This document shows, piece by piece, positions 1 through 7,552 of a DNA stretch of 47,861 nt. Numbering within the stretch: position 1 is the first letter of the stretch; each line of letters begins with the position of its first letter. The position numbers and the translations under genes are program-made. Under the pieces are notes generated by a model. That model worked only from the letters and a program-made list of their open reading frames with translations, was not told the DNA's origin and did not search any database. Source of the stretch: CAIVAT01 sp964455285 (lineage in GTDB: Bacteria > Bacteroidota > Bacteroidia > Bacteroidales > FEN-979); NCBI GenBank assembly GCA_964455285.1, contig CAYVVG010000022.1, positions 1-47,861 of the forward strand, in the 5' to 3' direction.

Positions 1-20
1 CTCCCCAAACAGGGAGGGGT
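1..20. repeat. GC-rich palindromic repeat, truncated by window edge
   Basis: A C-rich arm (CTCCCC), a short A-rich loop and a G-rich arm (GGGAGGGG) form the end of an inverted repeat. It resembles the CCCTCC...GGAGGG palindromes near 28.6 kb, 46.3 kb and 47.8 kb. The left part lies outside the window, so the full unit cannot be judged. Confidence 0.5.
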
Positions 21-21
21 A

Positions 22-69
22 TCAGCACATCAGCACATCAGCACATCAGCACATTAGCACATTAGCACA
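22..69. repeat. 8-bp tandem repeat (TCAGCACA)
   Basis: Four exact TCAGCACA units are followed by two TTAGCACA variants, six units of 8 bp directly upstream of the isomerase promoter. The same unit in reverse complement (TGTGCTGA) follows pheS at 1714-1741, so the two-gene unit is bracketed by inverted copies. The variant unit at 54-61 places TTA 20 bp upstream of the -7 box and may act as a weak -33 element. Confidence 0.9.
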
Positions 70-76
70 TTATTCC

Positions 77-84
77 TATCTTTG
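77..84 (+). promoter_or_regulatory. Bacteroidota -7 promoter box for the isomerase-pheS unit
   Basis: TATCTTTG matches the Bacteroidota TAnnTTTG -7 consensus exactly. The box contains a TTG codon at 82 that would open a longer frame, so initiation there is unlikely and ATG 100 is preferred. No clear TTTG -33 box is present; TTA at 54-56 has the right 20-bp spacing. Confidence 0.7.
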
Positions 85-99
85 CTCCGTAAAAACATC

Positions 100-690
100 A
101 TGAACATGAAAAGAGTAATTTTCGTCCTGCTGGCGCTTATCCTGGCCTGCAACGCAAGTGTAATGTCCCAAACCAAAACCGACAAAAAAGTGGTAAAATT
201 CGTCATTCACACCGATTTCGGTGACATGAAGGGGATCCTGTACAACGAAACCCCGCAGCACCGCGACAATTTCGTCAAACTCGCCAAATCAGGCTATTAT
301 GATGGCACCCTTTTCCACCGGGTCATCAGCGGCTTCATGATCCAGGGCGGCGACCCCGATTCCAAGAACGCAAAACCGGGCCAGGCACTGGGCATGGGCG
401 GCCCCGGATACACGGTTCCCGCCGAATTTGTGCCTACGATCAAACATAAGCGCGGCGCCCTGGCGGCAGCCCGTCTGGGTGGTCCCCAGAACCCGCAGAA
501 AGCTTCGTCGGGCTCGCAGTTCTATATTGTCCATCCTGAAAAAGGAGCCCATTTTCTCGACAACGAATATACCATCTACGGGGAGATCACCGAAGGACTG
601 AACGTGATCGACAAGATCGCCAACGTCGAAAAAGACCGTTCCGACCGTCCGCTGAAGGATGTGAAGATGACGGTGAAGATCGTGGAGTGA
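100..690 (+). CDS. Cyclophilin-type peptidyl-prolyl cis-trans isomerase, exported
   Basis: This 196-residue protein belongs to the cyclophilin family, which interconverts cis and trans X-Pro bonds. The N-terminus (MKRVIFVLLALILAC) is a signal peptide, with a cysteine that could be lipidated, so the enzyme probably folds proteins outside the cytoplasm. The domain starts near residue 34 (VIHTDFGDMKGILY) and carries the core FHRVISGFMIQGGD, GSQFYIV and FLDNEYTIYGEI motifs. The start is ATG 100 or ATG 106; the upstream TTG at 82 lies inside the promoter. The stop overlaps the pheS start (TGATG), which suggests coupled translation. The family call is firm; the lipoprotein status is an inference because the -2 residue of the lipobox is unusual. 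Confidence 0.93.
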   Translation: MNMKRVIFVLLALILACNASVMSQTKTDKKVVKFVIHTDFGDMKGILYNETPQHRDNFVKLAKSGYYDGTLFHRVISGFMIQGGDPDSKNAKPGQALGMGGPGYTVPAEFVPTIKHKRGALAAARLGGPQNPQKASSGSQFYIVHPEKGAHFLDNEYTIYGEITEGLNVIDKIANVEKDRSDRPLKDVKMTVKIVE

Positions 691-1712
691 TGATAGAACG
701 CATACGGGAGCTGATTGCCGAAATAGAGACGCTGAAGGCCGGTAGCGCAGCCGAGGCCGAGGAACTCCGGCTGAAGTACCTGAGCAAAAAAGGGCTGATC
801 CCGGCCCTGTTCGAGGATTTCAAGGGGATCGAGCCTACCCTGAAGCGCGAGGTCGGGCAACTGCTGAACGACCTGAAGAACAAGGCGCAGGAACGAATCG
901 AATCGTTCCAGTCTGCTTTCCGGCTTTCAGGCGGAGAACAGGCTGCCGGAACCGACCCTACCCGGCCTGCCATACAAAGCCGCCCCGGGACCCGTCATCC
1001 GCTTTCGATCGTCCGTAACCGCATCACCGAGATCTTCGGCAGGATGGGATTTACCGTGGCCGAAGGCCCCGAGATCGAGGACGACTGGCACAATTTTTCG
1101 GCCCTGAATTTCGCTCCGAACCACCCGGCGCGCGACATGCAAGATACCTTCTTCATTGCCACCCAGCCCGATATCCTTTTGCGTACGCACACCTCGTCGG
1201 TGCAGATCCGGACGATGGAGAAGAGTTCCCCTCCCATCCGGATGATCTTCCCGGGCCGCGTCTTCCGCAACGAGGCGATCTCAGCCCGGGCCCACTGCAT
1301 CTTCCACCAGGTCGAGGGACTCTACATCGACAAGGGCGTTTCATTTGCCGACCTGAAGCAGACACTGATGTACTTCGCCAAGGAGATGTTCGGGGAGTCG
1401 ACCCGGATCCGGCTCCGTCCCTCCTATTTCCCCTTCACCGAGCCTTCCGGCGAGATGGATATCAGCTGCAACATCTGCGGCGGGACCGGTTGCAACATCT
1501 GCAAGCATACCGGGTGGGTGGAAATTCTCGGCTGCGGCATGGTCGATCCGCAGGTGCTGGAGAATTGCGGGATCGACAGCTCCGTCTATACCGGATTTGC
1601 GTTCGGCATGGGAATCGAGCGCATCACCCTGCTGAAATACCAGGTTCGCGACCTGCGGCTTTTCTTCGAGAACGACGTCCGTTTCCTGCAGCAGTTCACC
1701 GGCGCCATGTAA
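690..1712 (+). CDS. pheS: Phenylalanyl-tRNA synthetase alpha subunit
   Basis: PheS (340 residues, normal length) pairs with PheT to charge tRNA-Phe in the cytoplasm. The N-terminal 85 residues are the expected tRNA-binding coiled coil. The class II catalytic core follows, with motif 2 (FRNEAISARAHCIFHQVEG) and motif 3 (FGMGIERI). Between them is the usual cysteine-rich insert (CNICGGTGCNICKHTGW). ATG 690 overlaps the isomerase stop by one base and is preferred over GTG 687. pheT is not adjacent, so the two subunits are encoded apart, as in many Bacteroidota. An 8-bp tandem repeat begins immediately after the TAA stop. Confidence 0.98.
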   Translation: MIERIRELIAEIETLKAGSAAEAEELRLKYLSKKGLIPALFEDFKGIEPTLKREVGQLLNDLKNKAQERIESFQSAFRLSGGEQAAGTDPTRPAIQSRPGTRHPLSIVRNRITEIFGRMGFTVAEGPEIEDDWHNFSALNFAPNHPARDMQDTFFIATQPDILLRTHTSSVQIRTMEKSSPPIRMIFPGRVFRNEAISARAHCIFHQVEGLYIDKGVSFADLKQTLMYFAKEMFGESTRIRLRPSYFPFTEPSGEMDISCNICGGTGCNICKHTGWVEILGCGMVDPQVLENCGIDSSVYTGFAFGMGIERITLLKYQVRDLRLFFENDVRFLQQFTGAM

Positions 1713-1713
1713 A

Positions 1714-1741
1714 TGTGCTGATGTGCTGATGTGCTGATGTG
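1714..1741. repeat. 8-bp tandem repeat (TGTGCTGA) after pheS
   Basis: Three and a half TGTGCTGA units start one base after the pheS stop. They are the reverse complement of the TCAGCACA units at 22-69. A second short repeat based on CGACTG(G/C) follows at about 1766-1786. The next gene ends convergently at 1812. No T-tailed hairpin is present, so this is not an obvious intrinsic terminator. Confidence 0.88.
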
Positions 1742-1811
1742 AAAATTTGAAGATTTACAGGCCGGCGACTGCCGACTGGCGACTGGTAAAAGCTTCAGGC
1801 AGCGTGGAGTT

Positions 1812-3461
1812 CTACAACTTATTCTTTCTGAGCAGCTTTACCAGCAGCCAGAATCCGAGAATCCCGGCAATGATGAAGACCACGGCGCCGATGGAGCGGG
1901 TTTGTTCCCATTGCGAGATGATGGAGGCGCCGATGATCAGCGCGGCGAGCACGATCGCAATTGAGACGCGCGTGCTGGAGGTGTCGAGGTGCTCGCTGAG
2001 GGGTTCGAGGCCCCTGACCTCGATCTGCGTTTTAAATCTTCCTTCCCTGATCTTGTAAATGATCTCGTTCAGGTCGGAGGGGAGTTCTTTCACCAGTTTC
2101 AGGTATTCGCGGATCGAATCGAACGCCTCGAGGGCGATCCGCTTGGGATCGTATTGCCGGGCGATGAGTTTTACCGCGTAGGGCTGCATTTCGCGGGCGA
2201 AATCGATGCCCGGCCAGAGGGCGACGGCCACGCTTTCACTCGCCATGAGGGCCTTTACGAGCAGGTAGATGCCCGGGGGTATGCGGAGGCCGTAATGAAC
2301 GATGATGTCGACTGATTCGTTCATGATACGCCCGAAATCCATTTCCTTGATGCTCATGTATTTATAATGAGCCAGCATGTCGCCGATCTGGAATTCGAGT
2401 TCCTTGTACCGGGAGATGTTGCGTTTGCCGGAGACCAGCAGGAGGGCTTCGGTCATGGCCTTTGCATCGCGTCCGAGGTATCCCAGCACATATTTCCCGA
2501 GAAATTGCTGGTGCTCCGGGCGCAGCGACCCCATCATCCCGAAATCGATGAACGAAACCACGCCGTCGCCGAGGATGAAGAGGTTGCCCGGGTGGGGGTC
2601 GGCATGGAAGAATCCGTGGGTAAAGATCTGATCGAAAACCAGGCGCATGGCCTTTCTCGCCAGCTCTTTCGTATCCAGGCCGGTTCGTTGCAGGTTTTCC
2701 AGGTCGCTGACTTTGGTGCCCCGGATGAATTCTTCGACCAGCAGCCGGCGGGTGGTGTACTGGGAATAGACCTTCGGGATGCGAATATCGGGGTCGTCGG
2801 CAAAGCAATAGCTGAACCTGACGATGTTGGCTGCTTCGTTGCGGAAGTCGAGTTCGCGCCGGATGGTCTTGCCGAACTCCTTCACCACCCCGGTGAGATT
2901 GATCGCCTCCATTTCCGGGTTATGGCGTTGGATGCGTGTGGCAAAGAAATTCATCAGGTTCAGGTCCAGCTCGATCTTTTTTTCAATGCCCGGCCGCTGG
3001 ATCTTGATGCACACCTCTTCGCCGTTCAGCAGTACGGCCCGGTAGGTCTGGGCAATCGAGGCGGAGGCCAGCCTGACCGTGTCGAATTCCCTGAAAAGTT
3101 CAGGCACGGGACGGCCGAGTTCTTTCTCGATTTCGGCAAGGGCCTGGTCATCAGGCAAGGGTTGTGCTTCGTCCTGGAGTTTGCGGAACTGTTCCCGCAA
3201 CGGTTCCGGCACAATATCCGGCCGGTCGGCAAGGATCTGCCCGAATTTAATGAACGTGGGCCCCAGTTCTTCCACTGCCATCCGGATGCGCTCCCACATG
3301 TCGAACCTTTCCAGGCGGGCGAGCCGTTTGCGCGAAACGAGGTGCTTGCCCAGTCCCGAGGTGGTCAGCCACTCGCTCAGCCCGTACTTGACGACGATGG
3401 CGGTGATCTCCCGGGCCCGGCCGATCTCATTTACCGCCAGACCGATCTTTGTCAGTTTCAC
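1812..3461 (-). CDS. UbiB/AarF/ABC1-family atypical kinase, membrane-anchored
   Basis: This 549-residue protein has every signature of the ABC1/UbiB family: the KxGQ motif (KFGQ, residues 72-75), the alanine-rich loop replacing the P-loop (ASASIAQ, about 132-138), the lysine in VCIKIQRP (K153), the HADPHPGN catalytic loop (286-293) and the DFG metal-binding motif (306-308). Two hydrophobic segments near residues 500-520 and 525-545 anchor it in the inner membrane. Family members act as ATPases that support quinone or isoprenoid lipid handling; in Bacteroidota the relevant quinone would be menaquinone. The start is GTG 3461. It is the last gene of a leftward run and follows the phasin-like gene, a pairing seen in other Bacteroidota. 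The precise substrate is unknown. Confidence 0.93.
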   Translation of the reverse strand: MKLTKIGLAVNEIGRAREITAIVVKYGLSEWLTTSGLGKHLVSRKRLARLERFDMWERIRMAVEELGPTFIKFGQILADRPDIVPEPLREQFRKLQDEAQPLPDDQALAEIEKELGRPVPELFREFDTVRLASASIAQTYRAVLLNGEEVCIKIQRPGIEKKIELDLNLMNFFATRIQRHNPEMEAINLTGVVKEFGKTIRRELDFRNEAANIVRFSYCFADDPDIRIPKVYSQYTTRRLLVEEFIRGTKVSDLENLQRTGLDTKELARKAMRLVFDQIFTHGFFHADPHPGNLFILGDGVVSFIDFGMMGSLRPEHQQFLGKYVLGYLGRDAKAMTEALLLVSGKRNISRYKELEFQIGDMLAHYKYMSIKEMDFGRIMNESVDIIVHYGLRIPPGIYLLVKALMASESVAVALWPGIDFAREMQPYAVKLIARQYDPKRIALEAFDSIREYLKLVKELPSDLNEIIYKIREGRFKTQIEVRGLEPLSEHLDTSSTRVSIAIVLAALIIGASIISQWEQTRSIGAVVFIIAGILGFWLLVKLLRKNKL

Positions 3462-3489
3462 GGATCACGGATGTTACGAACGGCGGGAT

Positions 3490-3834
3490 CTACTTTGTCC
3501 TGGCCGCTTTGACCGGTTTCGGCGCCGCCTTTCTGACCGGGGTCTTTTTCTTCCCTTCGAGTTTCCCGATCCTTTCTTCGAGCTTTTTCAAGTCGTCGCG
3601 GGTCGCCACATCCATTTTCTTCAGCGTGGTTTTCACCAGCACCTGGAGTTCCTGTTCCACGTTTTTGCGGGTTTCTTCCGACTTTTTTACCAGGTAGTCG
3701 TACAGCTTTTTTGCCTCTTCGCGGGTCAGTTTGTTCTCTTTAGCGAGCTCTTTGGCCGCCTGGGCGAGTTTTTCAGCGTTCATGAACGCGATGTCCAGCC
3801 CTTTGTCGATGGATTTTTTGATGTCTTCGAACAT
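3490..3834 (-). CDS. Phasin/PhaF-like coiled-coil protein
   Basis: A 114-residue, highly charged helical protein. Residues 1-95 are predicted to be almost entirely alpha-helical coiled coil (for example LAQAAKELAKENKL and DDLKKLEERIGKLEG). The last 20 residues are a lysine-, proline- and alanine-rich tail (KKKTPVRKAAPKPVKAARTK). This layout resembles the polyhydroxyalkanoate granule-associated protein family (PhaF/PhaI-like). In organisms without PHA genes, such proteins occur beside UbiB-like kinases, as here, so a structural or membrane-adaptor role for its neighbour is plausible. It sits 28 bp upstream of the kinase start and 11 bp after the IPExxxVDY gene. No PHA synthase is visible in the window. 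Confidence 0.75.
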   Translation of the reverse strand: MFEDIKKSIDKGLDIAFMNAEKLAQAAKELAKENKLTREEAKKLYDYLVKKSEETRKNVEQELQVLVKTTLKKMDVATRDDLKKLEERIGKLEGKKKTPVRKAAPKPVKAARTK

Positions 3835-3845
3835 GGTTGAGTCTC

Positions 3846-4307
3846 CTATTTTTTAATGGGGGAGTAGGTTACTTTGGATTCCTTATGAATGGTCATTACG
3901 TGGATCTCCAGGTCGGTGAGCAACTGGTCGAACCGGCGGATCGTGTCGAAGCGTATCTCGAATGCCGTAAGCACGTTCTGGATCCCCTTGATCTTTTCGA
4001 GGAGTTTCTCTTTTTGGGGTTTCTTGATGGGTCCTTCGGTGAGCAGCAGGTAATCGGTCTGTTTCAGGTCGGGCACAAGCAGCGACTCCTCCCCGCGGTT
4101 TCCGAGCAGGTAATAGGTGGTAAAACGGTCTTCGTCGCGGCAATAATAAAATGAAAAGTCGCGGAAGTCATCCATTTTAACAAATTCCAGGTCCAACTGC
4201 CGGTTCAGGAGATAGGAAAGACGGAAATCTTTCAGGTGGCAGGAGATGCCGAACAGCGTAAATTGCGCCGGCACCGGCCGGGTATCCAGCATGACTCGCT
4301 TGGGCAT
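3846..4307 (-). CDS. IPExxxVDY family protein
   Basis: This 153-residue protein matches the Bacteroidota-specific IPExxxVDY family by size, by its position right after rnc, and by a degenerate form of the name-giving motif (VPDLKQTDY) leading into the hydrophobic strand LLLTEGP. The family has no established function. The last third is predicted helical (LLEKIKGIQNVLTAFEIRF). It has its own promoter inside the rnc 3' end (4331-4361), which suggests expression at a level different from rnc. ATG 4307 is the only sensible start. Confidence 0.85.
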   Translation of the reverse strand: MPKRVMLDTRPVPAQFTLFGISCHLKDFRLSYLLNRQLDLEFVKMDDFRDFSFYYCRDEDRFTTYYLLGNRGEESLLVPDLKQTDYLLLTEGPIKKPQKEKLLEKIKGIQNVLTAFEIRFDTIRRFDQLLTDLEIHVMTIHKESKVTYSPIKK

Positions 4308-4330
4308 GGCAGCGCTTCGTTAGTTTCTAA

Positions 4331-4361
4331 CAAAGATAACCAATCCCGGTTCAAAGGTCAA
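4331..4361 (-). promoter_or_regulatory. Internal promoter for the IPExxxVDY gene
   Basis: On the minus strand, TTG (4359-4361) and TATCTTTG (4331-4338) are separated by exactly 20 bp, matching the Bacteroidota -33/-7 promoter architecture. The -33 element lies just upstream of the rnc stop codon, inside rnc. Transcription would begin roughly 20 bp before ATG 4307. Confidence 0.7.
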
Positions 4362-5091
4362 TACCTTCGTCGGTAATTTTTTGCCATCCCTTTTCGGCCG
4401 CGTTCCGTTCCGCCCCTTTGATCGAATAATCCTGTCCCCGGGCCAGCGTTTCGGCTCCGACCACGAGTTCCACGACATATTGTTTCCGGAAGCCCGAACC
4501 CACTTCATCGACCACATTGAACCGGGCCGGACTGTGCCGGTGCTGGGCCCATTCGATGATCTTGCTTTTGTAATTCAATTCCTGGTTCACCAGTTCGTCG
4601 ATGTTGAAATAGCGGCTGATGATCCGGTCGAGGATGATGCGGCGGGTAAAGTCGTAACCTTTATCGAGATAGATCGCGCCGATCAGGGCTTCGAAGGCGT
4701 CTCCCTTCAGCGAGCGGAAGGTGCCGGAGCCCGAGGTGTCGTGCTGAACGAGCTGGTCGATGGCCATTTTCTGCGAGAGTTTGTTCAGCGTGACCCGGCT
4801 GACGATCTTCGATCTCATCTCGGTAAGAAAGCCCTCGTCGCGGGTGGGGAAGGTTTTAAAGAGGTAGTCGGCAACGACGGCGTCGAGGATGGCATCGCCG
4901 AGGAATTCAAGGCGTTCGTTATTGATGCGGATACCGCTGCTGGTTTCCTGGGTGGCCGAGCGGTGAAGGAACGCCAGGTGGTAGAGAAAAATATTGCCGG
5001 GGGTGTATCCGAAAATACTCCGGATCGCCTGTTTGATCTGTCTGTCGGATAGTAGACCGGTTTCCTTTCGGGACCAGTTCCAGAATTTCAA
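4351..5091 (-). CDS. rnc: Ribonuclease III
   Basis: RNase III cleaves double-stranded RNA during rRNA maturation and mRNA turnover. The 246-residue protein has the family signature NERLEFLGDAI (residues 58-68) and the second catalytic patch DAFEALIGAIYLD, with D131 and E134 as probable metal ligands. A C-terminal double-stranded RNA-binding domain covers about residues 175-243. The only usable start is TTG 5091; the frame extends upstream only four codons before a stop. It begins 5 bp after fabF ends, with an AAGG-like ribosome-binding sequence in the fabF tail, so the two are co-transcribed. Confidence 0.97.
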   Translation of the reverse strand: MKFWNWSRKETGLLSDRQIKQAIRSIFGYTPGNIFLYHLAFLHRSATQETSSGIRINNERLEFLGDAILDAVVADYLFKTFPTRDEGFLTEMRSKIVSRVTLNKLSQKMAIDQLVQHDTSGSGTFRSLKGDAFEALIGAIYLDKGYDFTRRIILDRIISRYFNIDELVNQELNYKSKIIEWAQHRHSPARFNVVDEVGSGFRKQYVVELVVGAETLARGQDYSIKGAERNAAEKGWQKITDEGIDL

Positions 5092-5096
5092 AGCCG

Positions 5097-6347
5097 CTAC
5101 GCCTTAAATTTGGTTAAGATGATGGAGGCGTTATGGCCGCCAAAACCAAAGGTGTTGCTGAGTGCATAGTTCACCACCCGCGATTGAGCCTTATTGAACG
5201 TATAATTCAGGGGGGCGACATCCGGGTCGTCGGTGAAGTGGTTGATCGTCGGCGGCACGATATCGTTCTTTACCGCGAGGAGCGTGGCGATGGCTTCGAT
5301 GGCGCCGGCTGCGCCCAGCAGGTGGCCGGTCATTGATTTGGTCGAGTTGATGTTCATCGAGTAGGCGTGTTCGCCAAAGAGGGTGATGATCGCCCTGGGT
5401 TCGGCGATATCGCCGGCCGGGGTGGCGGTACCGTGGGTGTTGATATGGTCGATGGCCTCTTTCGGGATCCCGGCGTCTTCCAGTGCATTCCTCATCGACA
5501 GCACGGCTCCCAAACCCTCGGGATGGGGGGCTGTCATGTGATAGGCATCGGCCGAAAGCCCGCCCCCGACGATTTCCCCGTAAATGCGGGCTCCACGGGC
5601 CAGGGCGTGATTCAGTTCTTCGAAGATCATGGCCCCGGCGCCTTCGCCCATGACGAATCCATCGCGGTCTTTGTCGAAGGGCCGCGACGCGGTACGCGGG
5701 TCGTCGTTGCGGGTCGACATGGCGTGCATGGCGTTAAATCCACCGACCCCCACCGGGGTGATGGCAGCTTCCGAGCCTCCGGCAATGAAAACATCCGCCT
5801 TGCCGAGCCGGATATAATTGAATGCATCGACCAGCGCGTTGGCCGACGAGGCGCAGGCCGATACGGTGGCAAAGTTGGGTCCGTGGAAACTGTATTTCAT
5901 CGAGATGTGCCCGGCAGTGATGTCGGAGATCATCTTGGGGATGAAGAAAGGGTTGAACCGGGGGGTCCCGTCGCCCTGGCAAAAGTTCATCACCTCGGTG
6001 TAGAAGGTCTCAAGTCCGCCGATGCCCGACGCCCAGATCACCCCCACCCGGTCGGGGTTGAGGGTGGCCATGTCGAACCCGGCATCCTGTACGGCCTGAT
6101 CGGCGCATACGATGCCGAAATGAGAACAGCGGTCATATTTCCGCACCTCTTTCCGGTCGAAGTAATCTTCGGGGTTGAAATTCTTTACTTCGCAGGCAAA
6201 CTGGGTCTTGAATTTTGCAGCATCGAACCGGGTAATGGGGCCCGCGCCGCTCATGCCGGCAATCAGGTTGTTCCAGAACTCGGTTACCGTATTACCGACC
6301 GGGGAAAGCACGCCAAGTCCCGTTACAACAACTCGCCTTAATTCCAC
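5097..6347 (-). CDS. fabF: 3-oxoacyl-ACP synthase II (KAS II)
   Basis: FabF condenses malonyl-ACP with acyl-ACP during fatty acid elongation. The protein is full length (416 residues). The catalytic triad is visible: C165 in VSACASSAN, H305 in NTHGTATPAGD and H342 in SMTGHLLGAAGA, with the conserved lysine K337. The start is GTG 6347. It follows acpP, its acyl carrier substrate, and precedes rnc, a gene order common in Bacteroidota. A GC-rich hairpin in the acpP-fabF gap could stabilise or limit the shared transcript so that ACP is made in excess. Confidence 0.98.
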   Translation of the reverse strand: MELRRVVVTGLGVLSPVGNTVTEFWNNLIAGMSGAGPITRFDAAKFKTQFACEVKNFNPEDYFDRKEVRKYDRCSHFGIVCADQAVQDAGFDMATLNPDRVGVIWASGIGGLETFYTEVMNFCQGDGTPRFNPFFIPKMISDITAGHISMKYSFHGPNFATVSACASSANALVDAFNYIRLGKADVFIAGGSEAAITPVGVGGFNAMHAMSTRNDDPRTASRPFDKDRDGFVMGEGAGAMIFEELNHALARGARIYGEIVGGGLSADAYHMTAPHPEGLGAVLSMRNALEDAGIPKEAIDHINTHGTATPAGDIAEPRAIITLFGEHAYSMNINSTKSMTGHLLGAAGAIEAIATLLAVKNDIVPPTINHFTDDPDVAPLNYTFNKAQSRVVNYALSNTFGFGGHNASIILTKFKA

Positions 6348-6380
6348 GTGTTATGATTTTAGGTTTATGCTTAAATGGAT

Positions 6381-6401
6381 AACCCCGCGGAGGGCGGGGT
6401 T
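6381..6401 (-). other. Intercistronic hairpin between acpP and fabF
   Basis: AACCCCGC and GCGGGGTT form a perfect 8-bp stem around a 5-nt loop, 59 bp after the acpP stop and 34 bp before fabF. No T-run follows on the minus strand, so it is more likely an mRNA-stabilising or partial attenuation element than a complete terminator. Confidence 0.6.
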
Positions 6402-6459
6402 AAATTTCTTCAGGAGTGATCGGAGAACACATCCGGAAATGCTTGCAGTTCCGGCTGCG

Positions 6460-6696
6460 CTACTTCGTATTGTTCTCGATGTAAGCAATGGCTTCTCCAA
6501 CCGTGCTGATCTTTTCGGCCTGATCGTCGGGGATGGCAATGTCGAATTCCTTTTCGAATTCCATGATCAGCTCAACAGTGTCGAGGGAGTCTGCGCCAAG
6601 GTCATTGGTGAAGCTGGCTTCAAGGGTCACTTCACTCTCATCAACACCAAGCTTATCAACAATGATAGCTTTAACTTTTGCGGCAATGTCGGACAT
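6460..6696 (-). CDS. acpP: Acyl carrier protein
   Basis: A 78-residue acidic protein carrying the 4'-phosphopantetheine attachment motif GADSLDTVELIMEFE, with S37 as the modified serine. It carries growing acyl chains in fatty acid synthesis. It is the first gene of a leftward run with fabF and rnc and has a well-formed promoter upstream (6727-6756). ATG 6696 is unambiguous. Confidence 0.99.
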   Translation of the reverse strand: MSDIAAKVKAIIVDKLGVDESEVTLEASFTNDLGADSLDTVELIMEFEKEFDIAIPDDQAEKISTVGEAIAYIENNTK

Positions 6697-6726
6697 GTTA
6701 ATTTTTTTTGTGGTTTAAAACGGATG

Positions 6727-6756
6727 CAAAGAAAAGAATATTCTTCCATCCCGCAA
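6727..6756 (-). promoter_or_regulatory. Promoter of the acpP-fabF-rnc operon
   Basis: On the minus strand, TTG (6754-6756) is followed after 19 bp by TTTCTTTG (6727-6734), one mismatch from TAnnTTTG. The leader to ATG 6696 would be about 25 nt. The surrounding region is AT-rich, as expected for a strong promoter. Confidence 0.65.
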
Positions 6757-6902
6757 TCTATTTTTAAGATTTTTTAACAATTCAAAAGTATATTTATTTG
6801 ATTCCGTGATTGTTATAAAATATGTAAGGGCATGACATTTCGATACTCATTTACTTCTTCACTTTATATCAACAGGTTATAACCAGTTACCGTTAGGTTT
6901 GT

Positions 6903-6910
6903 TACTTTTG
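6903..6910 (+). promoter_or_regulatory. -7 promoter box for purN
   Basis: TACTTTTG is an exact TAnnTTTG match ending 20 bp before the purN ATG. A TTA at 6877-6879 is the nearest -33 candidate, with a slightly long 23-bp spacer. Confidence 0.6.
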
Positions 6911-6930
6911 TTTTTTCCAACGCACGCCCT

Positions 6931-7503
6931 ATGCCCCGACTGGCCATTTTTGCTTCCGGCAGCGGTACCAACGCCCAACGGATCACCGAGTATTTCCGAG
7001 GTCATCCCACCATCGCTGTTGAATTGATCCTCTGCAACAATCCGGCTGCCGGGGTGCTGGACCGTGCCGCAGCGCTGGGAGTTCCGTCGGTTCTCTTCAC
7101 CCGCCACGAATTCTGCGAAACCGGCGTCGTTGCCGGCCTCCTTGCCCGATACCGGATCGACCATGTGGTACTGGCCGGTTTCCTGTGGCTGGTTCCTTCC
7201 GATATTTTGCTCGCCTATCCGGGCCGGATCGTGAATATCCACCCGGCCCTGCTGCCAAAGTACGGCGGCAAGGGAATGTACGGGGAGCGGGTACACCGCG
7301 CGGTGATCGGGGCAGGCGAGGCCGAGTCGGGGATCACCATTCACCTGGTCGATGAACGTTACGACGAGGGCCGGATCCTGTTCCAGGCCCGGTGCCGCGT
7401 CGAACCGGGCGATACGCCCGAAACCCTGGCGGAGCGGGTGCACGCGCTGGAACATGCGCATTATCCGGAGGTGATTGAAAAGTGGGTGACACGTCACGCG
7501 TGA
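6931..7503 (+). CDS. purN: Phosphoribosylglycinamide formyltransferase
   Basis: PurN transfers the formyl group of 10-formyl-THF to GAR, the third step of purine synthesis. The 190-residue protein has the phosphate-binding loop FASGSGTNAQ (residues 7-16), the catalytic NIHPALLP segment with N102 and H104, and the conserved aspartate in YDEGRILF (D145). It is monocistronic, with its own -7 box. The last codons (VTRHA) and the TGA stop lie inside a GTGACGCGTGAC-type repeat, so the extreme C-terminus has probably been rewritten by the repeat. Confidence 0.97.
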   Translation: MPRLAIFASGSGTNAQRITEYFRGHPTIAVELILCNNPAAGVLDRAAALGVPSVLFTRHEFCETGVVAGLLARYRIDHVVLAGFLWLVPSDILLAYPGRIVNIHPALLPKYGGKGMYGERVHRAVIGAGEAESGITIHLVDERYDEGRILFQARCRVEPGDTPETLAERVHALEHAHYPEVIEKWVTRHA

Positions 7504-7552
7504 CGCGTGACAAGTGACGATATTATTCTCGTCACTCTGTCACTCTGTCACT
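7486..7552. repeat. GTGAC-type tandem repeats between purN and pgi
   Basis: Overlapping GTGAC, CACGCGTGAC and CTGTCACT units fill the short gap between two convergent genes. The purN stop (TGA, 7501-7503) and the pgi stop (TGA on the minus strand, 7548-7550) are both part of repeat units. Similar sequence occurs near 42080 and inside murF-alr at 47795-47820. Confidence 0.8.

Noticed and set aside
2367..3512. Long open frame antisense to the UbiB-like kinase gene
   Set aside because: It is a by-product of GC-rich codon use in the real gene. It has no recognisable domain, and the opposite strand has full kinase motifs. The same applies to long antisense frames at 19248-20495, 22660-24273 and 40378-41772.
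3490..3834. Evidence for polyhydroxyalkanoate storage
   Set aside because: Only a phasin-like coiled coil is present. No PHA synthase or related gene is in the window, and such proteins also occur beside UbiB-like kinases without PHA metabolism.
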